Shown: piece by piece, positions 33,704 through 47,500 of the stretch
Numbering within the stretch: the stretch's first letter is position 1
How the letters are laid out: each line of letters begins with the position of its first letter
Source of the DNA: Tetranychus cinnabarinus
Taxonomy: Eukaryota; Arthropoda; Arachnida; Trombidiformes; Tetranychidae
Reading direction: 5' to 3'
Length of the DNA stretch: 64,000 bases
NCBI GenBank assembly: GCA_022266195.1
Contig: WHVY01000001.1
Coordinates: 15,810,001 to 15,874,000 of the forward strand
Notes under the pieces: model-generated
Seen by the model: the letters and a program-made list of their open reading frames with translations, nothing else
Database searches by the model: none
Told to the model about the DNA's origin: nothing
Position numbers and translations under genes: made by a program

Positions 33704-36051
33704 TTACTCATCATCATCGATTTCAAGTTAAATAACCCCTTTCAATCGTCATCATCGAGTTCTTTTTTCTGAAGACCGTGACGAAGACTATGTGCAGTTT
33801 TACTTATCACATTTGGTTCTGAAAAAATAATATCGCTTTAGTAATATCTTAAAAATGCATAATAGAACAAATTTCTTATGAAAAACTAAAGTTTTTTGTT
33901 CAATTTACTTCGCAAATGGTTTTATACATTTTATAAAAACAAACAATTATTCAAGCAAGAAGTGCATTAAACAAGCAAGAAAGGTATTGCTTACCTTTTA
34001 GGTTTCAACAAGCTATTCTATCGGTCAAAAAATGTAAAATTTCCTCTCTGGCGTTATTTTTATTTAATTTTTAAATTGACTGGCTAAAAGTCAATGTCCA
34101 CTCTCTTGTAATTAACACAAAGAAAAATGTAAACAAGAACGACGTTGATTCCGTTCTTGACAGGATTTACAAGTCGTATATCTTTTGGCATCACACCAAA
34201 CTTGGTTTAACCATTAACAGGGTTAAATAGAAAGCTTATTTAGTGGTACTGATTCAAATCAATTAGCATTATTTTTAAAAATAGAAATGAGATATTAAAA
34301 TGAATGGAGAAATGCTAATAAAAATCAGTTATTTAAACATCAAGTATAATTGAGGTTTATTTGTTTTAGATTGGCAAGAGATCTATTTAACAGTGGCTTA
34401 AAGATTAATCAGATGAGATTAAATGAAAGTATAAAATAGTAATAAGTAACGGATAGAAATATCGAATCCTGATGAAATTTCCAATGACTTTGCTCACCAA
34501 ACACGTCGAGTTGATGGCAGTTTCCCTTCATTATCAACGCTTGCTTTCATCTTTTGGTCTTCTGTCGTGTTTTGATTCATTTGTATATGAGGTTTACAAG
34601 TATTATAATTCCGAGGAATGATTTGTTTTCATTAAATCAAATTCAGATCAGTAGTCAAAAGGTTTCCAAACATTAAGGCGATGAACTATCATTTGAACAG
34701 ATGCGAGTTTGCTAGCAATTTTATTTTCTTATAATTTATGTACATGCTTGTAGGTAAATTGGGTTTAATCAATTTAACTGTTTTCATTATGAATCCTTTC
34801 TTTTCCTATCATTACATACTCTGGGTTTTTAATGTTGATCAGTTCCACCAGTTTATTACCAAAGACCATCTTGAGTTTCATGGATTTTTTGATGGCCGCT
34901 ATAAAACTATCGATTGGATCATCATTCGGTTAATCATACTTAACATATTTAACTACTATGATGATCTTTCATTCAGTAGGCTTTAAGACTCCTCTTTCGA
35001 GAACATCAAGAAAGTCGATAAAGTACAGTGAATATTCAACTGGTTAACCATTCTAATCTTGAAGAACCTGGAGAAAGATTAGATGAACTTTATAACATAA
35101 CATTTATACAACTGTTGGCTCTAATGGTAACGATAGCATCAATTTTGCAACATTTCTGTTATCAATCATACAGATCATAATACAAATCATACAATTGAGT
35201 GCTAACTACTGTGAAATGTGAAGAAACTCTCAGATATTCATTCTTACCTGTCGGCAAAAGAAGGAAAACAAATTGCTTTGATTTTCTTGGAAAACAAACG
35301 CCTCAATCAGACCATAGAATTAATTGTTGATATTCCTCCAAAAAATGATTCAAGTTTCAATAATCTTGGTGTGGGGTGTAACAGTATTTGCCAATATTGT
35401 GACGCGAATCAAATCATATGGGAAATGAATCAGATGGAATGGGTTAAAGTTTCATGGATACCAATGGGTATCTGGCATAGAAACATGCAATCTAATCAAA
35501 GGAGACCGATTTTTTTCCACCACATTTTCATTTAGTTTTTTCATGCGATTCCAGCCAAATCCACCAAATTGTTCATCACTTTCGGATATGATAGATATGA
35601 AGGTTGTGAATAAAGGATGTGTTAGATTAGTGTGGTTGGACAATACAAGAGATTGTTAAAGTGGGGAAAAAGTCAGTCTCTCAGTGTTTCAAAATTTTCA
35701 ATCGATCAATGATAAATTATCATGTAATACATTATTTAATGACAAGGAAAGTTTCAATTGAATGACAATAGACAATTTCCTCAATTTCATGTGTTAATAA
35801 TTTGATAAGATATTATGCATTTTTACACCAAACAATTAATTCCAAGTCCGGTTTATGTAACAAAAATGTAATATTCTTACATATAATCTGACGAATCTAA
35901 CATTTTCTAATCTAATACGGGTGTTTATCATGAAAATGGGAATAAAAACATAGATTAGCAATTTGTAAACAAAGGTTGAAGTGTTTGTTTGATTTATACT
36001 GATGAAAGAAGCATCATTTGCCAGTTAAACAGTTGTTACCAAACCATTAAC
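33704..36051. other. Intergenic with coding-like relics
   Basis: No complete gene. Some stretches look like old exons. 35029-35127 (+) follows an acceptor and is open for 33 codons before GTAACG. 35218-35464 (+) is open for about 80 codons with a CNSICQYC block and a possible GTATCT donor, joining in phase 1 to 35553. 34770-34905 (-) is open for about 50 codons with a Lys-rich segment. They do not join into one frame and resemble no family I know, so I treat them as uncertain relics. Confidence 0.35.
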
Positions 36052-36858
36052 ATGGCCACATCACAGTCTTTAACAAGTAAATGTGTCTTTTATTTATTGT
36101 TAGTCTTCACTTGCCATTCAAATGGTGACCAATGGACCTATGACAATCAAACTATTGACTGGAGTGGTTATACTTGGCGAATAAAGGATGGCTATCGCAG
36201 TCCAGGACCAAACTATTTCACCACTGGTAGCATTAGTGTCACCAATGATACATTGACCCTTACATCGAAACCGTTGAGTGAAGGGAAGTGGAGTTCAGCC
36301 GAGATTTACACTGTTGCTTCCCTTGGTCATGGCACTTATCAGTGGATCATTGAATCGGAGATCGCCACTCTTCCTCCTCAAATTTGTCTAGGTTTGTTTA
36401 CATGGGAAGACAATGCTCCAGAAGTATTTAATCGTGAAGTGGACATTGAAATATCTAAATTTGGAGAAGCAAATTTAACAACAAATGCTCAATTTACTAT
36501 CCAGCCACATGAAGTTCCTGGAAACATCTTTCGATTTGACATTAAACCTTCTCCTGGCCGTAGTCAAGCCGAGTTTACCTGGTCACCTTGTGGTGTGACA
36601 TTTAGGTTGACCAAGGAAAGTGATGAAAAGCAATATTTCAATCACACCGATACAAGATACCATATGGCTCATGGAAATGAAAATGTTCACATAAATCTTT
36701 GGCTTTTCGATGGTCAACCACCAACTCCAAGTGAACCAGTTACTATTGACATTTCTTCCTTTACTTTCCTCACTCTCGAAGAAACTGACCCAGAATATAT
36801 TGTACCATGCATTACACAAAATTCAATGCTGCCCAATGTAACAGCGATTTTGGTATAA
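36052..36858 (+). CDS. Secreted glycoside hydrolase family 16-like protein, intronless
   Basis: 268 aa in a single exon. The ATG at 36052 is chosen over upstream in-frame non-ATG codons because it opens a good signal peptide (residues 1 to about 25). The body fits GH16: PGPNYF (51-56), a WSSAEIYT strand, GHGTYQW, ICLGLFTWED (111-120), then the catalytic signature NREVDIEISKFGE with E129 (nucleophile), D131 and E133 (acid/base) intact as E-x-D-x-E, and C-terminal INLWLFDGQPP (214-224) with a final beta-strand. The closest pattern I recall is a bacterial and archaeal GH16 group with REIDIEFSRWG and LGLFTW motifs. GH16 enzymes cut beta-1,3/1,4-glucans or galactans; the exact substrate cannot be read. 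Absence of introns in an intron-bearing neighbourhood and the microbial-type motif set suggest horizontal transfer. Codon use looks like that of its neighbours, so any transfer is old. Confidence 0.85.
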   Translation: MATSQSLTSKCVFYLLLVFTCHSNGDQWTYDNQTIDWSGYTWRIKDGYRSPGPNYFTTGSISVTNDTLTLTSKPLSEGKWSSAEIYTVASLGHGTYQWIIESEIATLPPQICLGLFTWEDNAPEVFNREVDIEISKFGEANLTTNAQFTIQPHEVPGNIFRFDIKPSPGRSQAEFTWSPCGVTFRLTKESDEKQYFNHTDTRYHMAHGNENVHINLWLFDGQPPTPSEPVTIDISSFTFLTLEETDPEYIVPCITQNSMLPNVTAILV

Positions 36859-38521
36859 AAGCATTCAAAAGTCGTTCAAAAGTCGAGTCTTGTTGGGAAA
36901 ATTGATTTCAATTAGGAACCAAGATTTGGCTGTATTTATTGGGTTTTGAGTAAAAGGCATAAATTGCTTTCTCAGAAATTTTAGAATCAAGATTTCTTTA
37001 TTGATAGTCATGAACTGAATAATGAATGAAAATAATGGAAACAAGATACAGCATTGAAATGGGTTAATCTTTGACAAATAAGCTATGAAACTAATATCCA
37101 TCGATTGATCTCTTTATCTCAAAGCTTTCTGAGGGAATCGATGGATATTTTTATGGATTTTTAGTTTAATAATTAGCTGAAATTGGATGTAAATTGAGCG
37201 ATTGTTTGACCAGAAAATTGAATTTTAAATGTTGATTGAAATATGTTTTGATTTAAAAGAAAAGTTTCCATTTGTTATCCCAACTGCAGTGATTAAAGAC
37301 TATCAATAATATGAATCTACTTCATCTTAAAATATAAATGTCACAACTGAATGTCCATTTATCAATAACTGTAATAAAGTTAATGTTTTATTGTTCAACT
37401 TCATTTCGATGCCTTTCACTAAATCAACCATATTTATTATCACCAGGTTACCATGGATAGAATCAATTGATTGTGAATTCCATTGGATTCCATTGACACC
37501 TAATCTTCTTTCTTCGGTCAATTATCAAGAATGAAATCAAGAGCAATCACAAAATAAATGTCAATTTAATTGACACTGATTCATTTTTTCCTCACCATTC
37601 AGCTTCTTCTAAAACCCTTTTCATGACCAACCTTAATCAAGCAACACTCTATTTTCAGCCATCATACAAACTCTTCACCATAATAAGATATCATTTCCAA
37701 TCAAATGATCTTAAACTCAACATTATTTCTTGCTTTATAACCGCCAACAATTTAAAGACAATCAGATTTGGGTTTGACTTTTTCAAGTTAAATTTTGGGT
37801 TAAGATTGAATGAGAGACAATTATAATGCCAGGTTGAGTTAATGTTCAATTCAACCATTTTTATTGTATTCAAAAGAAATGGAAAAGCCTGAATTGGATG
37901 AAAAAAATGATTTTCAGGTAAAGTGAAAATGAAAATCTGGAAAAATGAGCTGAAAATAAATAGTCAACAAATGAATGTTTATAATAAGCTGAGATTGTAA
38001 AGGTAATGGCAAGTTATTATGGATAACAAGGGTTAAGTCTAGGGTTATCATTATTACAATTATTTTTAATGTTTAATCATTTTTTAAATTACGATAAGAA
38101 GGGTAAAAATTAGCAGATGAAATGAAAACCTTTTTTTATCTTTGGTGATAATTGGCATCCTCGAAGACAATTGTGATCAATACATTAGGTTGATGATAAT
38201 CTTGACAATGGATGGAAGTTGAACCTAAAAAATGATATTGGGTGGGAATGGGTTTCACCTTTTAGGTTAACAGTACAATGGGTAGGAATGAAAACATGAA
38301 AGTAAAGCTGTACATTTTCGTAATGCTTAGTCTGTGTTACAATTAAGATCATATTTAAAGGTAAACACACACAAACCCAAACTGGTTATTTAGGTATTTG
38401 GCAAATTTACAGTATCAAATGGTCAACAGTCAAAGCTCATCTTGAACATGTTTAAATAAATATATTTTTCGCTTGTATTGAAATAAAAAGTTAATGTCAT
38501 CCGATATCAATGGCCTTAGCC
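36859..38521. other. Intergenic, no gene seen
   Basis: Lies between the GH16-like gene and the convergent 3' end of the GPCR gene. The small open frames here (36865-37101, 37327-37521, 37623-37826) have no supporting features. Confidence 0.55.
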
Positions 38522-41500
38522 TCAGTTTAACCTTTCTCGGGCAAAGCTTCGGTTAGTACTGTTGGCGGTTGATCCTCCACTAGTTGAACCAGTAATGGTT
38601 GAACGGTTGCAATGACTTCCATCATTACGTTGGTTGGGATTGAATATTTTTCTTATCGCTAGTTTGACTTCACGAATGCGAAATATGTAAATGAATGGAT
38701 CGACTATGGCTTTCATTATTACCAAAAGGTTACATATTGAACTTATTATGATCACTATTTTTCTGGGTATAGCAAATATTGAGAATGGACAGCCATCTTG
38801 GCAGGTTAAAACCAGAAAAGTGACGGCAGGAACCCAACAGAGAAGATAAGTTCCAAGTATCAGTAAACTGGTAATCAAAGCTTTGGTGTTTGTCCTGGTT
38901 GGACCGACTGTCGTTAATCTATTGTCTTTTACTTTTGACAATATTTTGTGGTGAGGTTGGTTGGTGCTATCATTGTGCTTCTTGCTGTTGATTGACTGAC
39001 GTCCAATTGGTACTTCATTTGAAACGTTTTCATCCATTGTGATCAATTTATTGAGAGACTCTTTCGATTGAATAAGAGCTGATCCATTTGATTGGATCAG
39101 CGGAGATGTTGAATGTTTCACTGGTTGACTTGGTGGTAATGAATTTACAGTTTCAATCGATTTAACTCGAATGTAATTAACTTTATCCGCAGGATCAATT
39201 GAGGTCTCCACTGATTGTGATTGGGGATCAAATGTGATTGGAGTTGATGAAGATATTGACGAAGTAGATGATTCGGTTGGTTTAGGGCATTGACGGAAGA
39301 TGAGGACATGTTTAGATGATGGCGTGCTTTTGGAGCCATTTTGTATCAACATGGCTGCCGCTTTGGGGAATGACGATTCCGAGACACATCCATGTCTGGA
39401 CTGGCATCTCATTTGTTGATTTTGTCGGATTATTTTAAATATTCGAGTGTAAAGGAAAAACATCAACACCAATGGAATCGCAAAAAAGGACAATATAAAC
39501 AGGCGATAACGCTTGGATGCTAGAAAATCATAATCACAATTTATTGAGCGAAAACCTGTTTTTATCAAAAATATGTGGAAAAATAAATACTTGAATCAGT
39601 AAATGGTAAATAAAAGGTGAACGAGTGGTCAATACAATTAGATTAACAGAAGTAGAAAAGGAAAATCAAATTTACTCGATTGGGTAAAAGGTTGGCACAA
39701 TGATGAAGCAAAATGAAAATGGTCAACTCACCTTGACATGGAATTGAATAAAAGTAGATTGTAAATGCTGTTAAAGGAATGCCCCAGCAAATAGCACTGA
39801 TTGAATGAATACTTCGTGTTACATGGTGTGAGAAAAATGCCCGAACACTGAAACAATAAAAAGACAATTACAATAAAATAAGTTAAACATTAAAACAAAA
39901 CATTAGATAGGAAAAAAGAGAAACCATTCAATAGACAAACAAAAGTGGTTAAAAAACTGAACAGAGTTGAAAAGCATTCCCAAGCCTCCCAGTAATCAAG
40001 TGAAAATGTTAAAACCTGATTGAGAATTGATTTTCTGATCATATCGCATTTATATAGCATAACAAATGCGCATAAAATAGCGTTTGAGTGTTTCTTTATG
40101 GATAAGACTGTTGTTAGAGTTTTATATCATATTTCAATATATTTACTTTGGACTATGGACAAAACATTTGACTTACGAAGAGTCTAAGTTTTAGTAGCCT
40201 AAAAACTGTGTCCATTAGTGCTATGAAAAGTTTTCCGATCGACAGTTCTTGAGAAAATCGAATTCAAAGGCGTAACTTCGATCGTCTTTGTTCAATTATG
40301 GAAGCAGATTTTTACATGAAACTCATTTCACTCATGAGACTTTTGATTGTCAAGCAGAAAATGTACTTTTTTGAGAAATAAAATTTTCTTTTTTCTGTTC
40401 AACAGTTCGATTTTCAGCTAAACCTGGCGCTTCAAGTGACAGTAAGAATCAGAGAGGTGAAACTTGTTATTTGTCAATGAAAATTGTTGGTAAAAAACTC
40501 TCTAACTCTGATGGTTGGCAAGCTATAATATTTTAACAAGAAAACTGTTTTTTAGCGAATTTAAATATTTATAAAATAAAAATGATATCGATATCATAAA
40601 AAATGTAAATAATTTTCTAACAGAATAAAATTCAATTTTTCTTTATTGAGTTTAAAATTTCAATAGTTTTTAATCGCGATGATATTTTACACAATTTAAC
40701 CAGTTTTTAAAGATTCGGGTTAAGACAATCATAACCGTTGAATAGCCTTTAACCTTATGAGACTATCTCGATAAACCTTAAGATAGACAATTTTTATATT
40801 TCCACTGACAAACTTACAAATATGAATAAACGTTTAATTTATCAGTTTTTTACATCTTTACACTACCAGAAAATAACCAGAACAAACTAACATGTAAAGA
40901 CAGAGGGTTAACTGGTCCTTATACCAGTTGACCTATGAAATCTTATTTTTTTAAAATTTACTTCGATTGCTACCAATTAATCAATGGCTAGCAAACAAGT
41001 TGAGTAAACAATTTAATTTATTCCCAAATTGAATGAATCTTTTTGTACGTAAGGCCACTAATGATGATTGATACAACCCTAATGACCAAACCTTTCAATA
41101 CAAACAAACCTTATCCTCACTGGATTTATTGATGAACACAAATTGATATAAAATTAAGACAACAAACAAGAAGATGATTATGATGTCGATGACGAGTCAA
41201 AAAGGATGCATGGAAATGAAAATAAAAATGTAAACTAAAGTTGATATTAACTTGTATTGAATCTAATAATACCAAATTTAGTGTATAAAGGCTGCAAAAC
41301 CTTTTGCCTGAACCAACAGAAAAATGTTATAAAATATTTTGATAACCTTGATATCATGAAATTTGATATAACATCCAGAGTAAGCAAATATTGGAAGGCA
41401 AAAATATGATAAAAGCAAACAAACAAGAAAAAGGAATATTTTTATTCCATTTTTTTCCTGTTAAATTGTTGATTGAGTTTTGAACCTTTTCAACCAATCA

Positions 41501-44500
41501 AACTGATCATTAAATGTGTCATTTCTCATTGAACAATTTAACAAACAATTGATGCGCCAAAATAACACTGATTAAATTAAAATGCTCTAACCTGATAAAC
41601 AGGTTAAACAAAATCAATAAACTGAATGCCTAGTAATTTGATTTATCTTGTAGCTTGGAAAAAACTAAATTTTCATTTCAATTGATGCTGTTTAACCAGA
41701 AACAAATCCATTATAATTGAAGGAAAATCCTGAATAAAAGTGCTTTAAAGCAAGCAAAATTGACTGAATGTTTAAAATCATTAAAAATTGGATTCAAAAT
41801 GAGCTTTCAACAATTTAAATTGTTCAATTACTGAGCGAATCTTATTTTTTTTTATTATTTTTCATTTGCTTTTCAAGCAACAAACAAAAATGTTGAAAGC
41901 AAAAGAAGCTTCTCTTTTATTTGAATCCCTTTTTTTACTCCATTTCTTACCTTGATTTACCTTGTTCATTGCTAATGAAAATCAATCAAAATGTACATGT
42001 TAAGAAGTTTATCTGATGAACATGGAAAAAAGAAACAAAACAAAATGAGAAACAAGAATTTTCCTGCATTTTCAATGATTTACTCTAAACTTCTGTCTGA
42101 TAATGATAAATCTCAGCGGAGCAAAACAGACTTTTATTTTATTATTATTGTTGTTGTTACAATTGTTAGTCAACAATCAGTTTCATTTAAATTAACAGAA
42201 CAACTTTTACATTGTAATTTAACCAGTAAATAATCTTATGATCACAATTAAACCTTGAATCAATCATAATCAATTGTCGAGACACAGAGACTCCAATGAA
42301 AAACAAAGGTTAAATCTTGAGTGGGAAGAGATGACGATTGGTTATAATTGTTACTCAGCAAATACGAACCTTTCATTGTAATTTAATGTAATAATAAGAT
42401 TAATGTTAAGAATGATCTGCAAATGAATAGGGAAATCGCCTGTTGAAACATTTCCATGAAACAGACTTTTTAAATGCAATCACTCCCCAGAAAATAGCCA
42501 AAGAAAATGAAAAATGAAGAAAACTGTATCGAACGAAAGATTTCATTTCCTTTTTTCAAATCAAAAGAGATCGCAAAACCGACCAATTCTAATCATAATC
42601 CACGAAAGCGAGCATAAAAAGTAATTTGGTGAAGATTTTGAGTCTAAAAATCGCCAACTATGATGAAAAGGGCAAAAACCTTTGGATAAAAGGTTAATAG
42701 GTTAGACTTTGGTTTTTGAAGGTGGTCATAACAAATGCAAGTAAGGTTGAATTGATTGTGAGATCGACTCGATTCTTTAGTTGTGTCTTTAGTTATTTCA
42801 AATGATAAATAAAAAGTTCGAGTGCTTAATGGAAGCGAACTAAAGCTGCAATTTATGAGAGAAATGCATTTTTGTAGATCGTCAGCAAATAAGATTTTTG
42901 ATTATTTCATTTTTCAAGCGTTCTTACCGATTTGTTACATATTGTTAATATAATGAAACAAAACTCTTGTTTGTAAATATCTCTTAAATTATAATAAGAG
43001 GTATAAACAAGAACAAATTAGCTATTCGTAATTAGCATGAAATTTTGATTGAGAATAAAATTGCATTACAAAGAATAGGAAAACAGGCGATTTCGCAGAT
43101 ACTCCTTTTCAGGTGCATGTAAACCTTTCCCTTTCCTGGTCCATTTCGGTGTGTATCAAGTTGATAATCATGGTTGAATAGTCATCATAATCCAACCCAA
43201 CTTAAGCTACTTAACCTAAATCCAGAATGTAAACCCAGAAAATTGAATGCAACTGAATACTAATAACAGTAATACTGGAAGTAACAACAATAAAACCTTT
43301 ACCTGCAATTTATTCTCATTCTTTTAAATGTTCAATTGAGACTTGCAAATTTTGAATAAAAAGGTAGGTTTGAATGATTATCTAGATCAAGATTTGCTTC
43401 AATATTACTGTTATTAATATTGATCCAAACTGAACAAACTTCTACTCATCTGTGTAATTGTTGTCCATCGCTTTAAACAGCAAATGTCACAATAATAATG
43501 TGAAATAGCCCAATGCTTATAAGAAAGTTTTTTAGTTTTCAATTTATCTGATGAAGACTTAAAGTAATTTTGGTTTTGTCAATATGAAGCTACCCAAAAG
43601 ACTGTTTGACTTGCTAAACGTTCAAACAAATTGTACTACGGAATTAGAAGGTTTGGATAATTTTCAAACTGATTTCTAACTTTTTACTGGGTTTATTGCT
43701 AAATTAACAATTGACATCGAAATCATTGTAAGTACACTTGTACACAGAATTGTTTGGTGTTCAATGTTCTGAAGTTTCCAACAGCTTTGATCTGAGCTAG
43801 CTTATTTTAGCATTTGTTTCAGCAGGCTTAGGATAAACAGCTCAAAGAAAATTATTAGAAGCAGACAAGTTAATGGATTTTATTGTTAATGTAATTCAAT
43901 GAAAGGTTTTCTGGATAAATTCTTGACTCTTCATTGTTGCTCGTTTCTGTTAGTGTATTTAGAAATCGATAAATGAATAAAATTTTGTCCATTAAATTGT
44001 ATGATGAAGTTGACAACGCGATTAAGTTGATTCACTTGCTCAAGATTGAAATTAACATTTGAAAAGGATTATCAAATGACTCTAAACATGGTTTTGAATC
44101 GTAAGAAAAAGAAAACATTTTTCAATGTTTGTACAAAGTGAAATTGACTTTGCAGTTTTCCTGGAAAATTTCATAAATAATTTCCAACTTTTCCAGTTGA
44201 ATGTAAATAATGAAAGGTAAATGTCAGACAATTTAATTATTTACATGACTAAATGATCTGTTTACTTGTTGATATTCAATTTGACCAATTAAATGCTCAT
44301 CTACAAGTGTCAACTAATTATGTCAACAGTTTTCATTTAATCAAACAAAAATCATCACTTGACTTACCAACTTTCACCTCACAATCAATTCCAGAAACCA
44401 TGTAATAGAGATCATAAAAGAGACCCAAATGAATATCTCAATATTCCTGGACTTTTTTCTCGAGTAAATTGATAGCATTCAAGTGAATACTTTTTGTTGA

Positions 44501-47500
44501 TTGCTTTGCTTCATATTAAGCATTTAAATTCAACAATAAACTAAAAGCAGTAAACATGAGAATGATTAAAATATATAAATATAAATGTAAATGAATGGGA
44601 AAATGTAATTGTGATTTGGACAAGAAAAAAGTTGCAGTTGAAAACTTGTTGAGATAAACAAAACTCTTGAGGCTTTTCAGATTGTATTACTTTAATGTAA
44701 TGTTGAACAATTATAATGAACATTTTTAATGGAAACCAAAAGAAGGAAAAAAATTGTTTAATAATAATTAACTAAATTGTAAATGTTAAGAATGTAAATG
44801 AGTGTAAATGTTTCTCATCTTAATGTTCAGGTTGGACAGAGATTTAATAAGATTAGAAATTCAGAAAAGAGAGAAAAGTAAAAAGATAATTACAATTAAT
44901 TATCTTTTAAGAAATCATCAATTTAAATTACTCTCTTCTGTTGACATGTTATTCAATGACAATGGCTTATTTGGTCGGAATTATAACTGGGAGTGAAAAA
45001 ACTCTCAGCTTCAAACTCTTTATTTTTTTCCTTTTGGAAATGCATTTAACTTGAATAAACTTTCATTGGTTATTAAAAATGCAAGTTTTACTTTTTCTTG
45101 CCAATTTTTTTCCCTAAATTGTTTCAAAGTTGAGTTGATCAAATTATCACTTAGAAAAGCTGAAAAATTGAGTTTGAAAGAAAATTTTCATTCGCTTTTG
45201 TTAAGTAATTGAATAAAAACTCGAAGCATGAAAAGTCTTGAACATAATGATTCGACTGATTATGTAGATTGACCAAAAGGATTCAATAAAAGTGATAAAA
45301 GTTGAGTCTTGACAACTTTATATTTCAGTCTTAATCTCGATGATAGACTTTGAATGTAAAACAATTTATCATTCAAAATAAGTTGGAAGCTCAGTCTAAT
45401 GATGAAAATTTTTACAAAACTTCACTTTCTGTTTACTCGACAATGTTGATAATATCAGCTTCGAGTTGAGCATAATGGTCATTTCGTTTCTTTTCCGGAA
45501 GGATTCGGTCGAACTTTGAAATTCAGATTCAAGTTGGTGAAGGAAATAATCATGAATTTTATGAGAGTTATGATCTTGCAAAAGAAATGAAATGAATTTT
45601 CGGTGATTTTGTTCTCGATGAAAGTTGAGGTTTTGGTGAAGTTGATATCGGATTATTGTTGGAATTGAATCTATGATGGAACTGTCATTTTTTCAATTTT
45701 AGGTTCATCCAAGTTCGATAGTTGATTCTCTAATGGTTCTGTTTGGATTGAGTATATTGCTTTGAAGTTGAATACATTGTTTCATCTTATTGTGAACGAA
45801 GGTTGCAAATGTTGAGATTTCTTGTTATTGCTTCTCAAACGATTAACTTGTTCATGTATTGTTATCACAGTCGTGATCATTTGACATTTCAATCAATAAC
45901 ATATTACTCAATGAGATGACATGATAACCTAAACATGATACTCATCAATATACACATATTGTTATCTGATATTATGCTATTCTCTATCACCATGACAGAA
46001 ATCGTGGAATATATTTTCATTGATAAATCATTTCGTTCAAATGTATTTTTGGTTCAACATTTTTCAAGTTATTGATACAATTTTTCTATTCCATTTCAGG
46101 ACAAATGTACTATTGAGAAATGCACTTATTGAAAGCTTCTTAATATTTTTTCTTTAATAAATCATTTCAAATCGTTAGCTATTGATTTGAATAAAAAAAA
46201 AGACAAAACAAAATGAAAAAGAAATTCCCGATCGAGAAAACCATTAACAATAAAGACTGCAGGGAAAATTGACAACATATCAACTCTGAATAAGTTCATA
46301 TTGAAAAAGTATTTCTGAATAGCAAATAAGTTGAAAATATTATTTGTGATTGCAAAATGGTCTGTATAAGTTATGGAAACGAAAAGTCGGAAGAACAGAA
46401 ATTATTGGAAAAAGCAGATTCAATTCGACAGCACCTTGAGTAACATGAGGTTCTTCAAAATCTTGACTGACTCATGATACTGAAAGAAAAAGTTTTGTAA
46501 ATTGTAACAGAATCGAGTGGCTTAGTGAATAGACAAGTGTCTTAATTAAGGGTGATCATCGCTTAATAGACCAACATTTTTACCATCCAGTGTCAGACAA
46601 AACTTGACAAAGCTTGCCAGGCTAGAGTCCTGAGGTTATGCCATCCGACTCACCCAGAGGTCCCAAGTTAGGTTAGCTGTGAACAGCTTAGGTCGTAGTT
46701 TGTCAAGTTTTGTACGACACTAGAAGGTAACAATGCTAGTCTATTAACCGATAATCACCGTTAATTAAGATCGTCTGTTCACCAAGTCACTCGATTCTGT
46801 TACGACCTAAGCTGCTCACAGCTAACCTAACTTGAGACCTCTGGTTGAGTGGATGGCATAACCTCAGGACTCTAACCATTAGCCTTGCAAGAAAAGTCAA
46901 AGTTAGCGTCAAACACTGAAGCATACAAAAAACTTTAACCTAAACTAACTCAACCCAACCGACCAAATGATGATTGTTTCTGGCTTCAATACACACAACT
47001 CAACAAGTGTCGATCAATAAAAGGCGAATAAAATGTTTCTAACTTCTTGTCCCAACGATAATGCAAAATGATCGAGATTCCAGTCTACACTTAGAATTGA
47101 AATCTTTCAACCTTTGAAAATTGTAATTTAATGATTTCAATTTTTAATACATAACCAAACCAACGATGCTGGATAAAAGAATCATGACCAGCAACTGGTA
47201 AAAACCACAATGACAATGCATGACCAAATGATATTAGCAAGTTTCAGTCAAAATCTATGAATCGTAAAATAAAACTGACAAAAAATGACATGAGCTTCTA
47301 ATAGTCGGTCGCAATGTGACAACTTTGAGTTTCCCATAAAACTGGCTCAACAATCATAAATAATCCAGTTTCTGTCTTGTTAACACAATGGTTCAACATG
47401 GACAGTCTTTGATCAATATTGATCTGATTAATATTGCATTGTGAGCAAACAAATGTCCAATATTTTAGTGGACAAAATTAAATGGTCTAACAATTGACTT

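Noticed and set aside
34738..35640. Coding-like segments on both strands
   Set aside because: They do not join in frame with good splice sites and match no known family, so no gene is called.
45396..45581. 61-codon minus-strand frame
   Set aside because: No motif, splice partner or composition shift in a repeat-bearing intron.
46610..46696. Possible tRNA-like or SINE promoter boxes in the inverted repeat
   Set aside because: No A box and B box in correct spacing, and no cloverleaf could be drawn.
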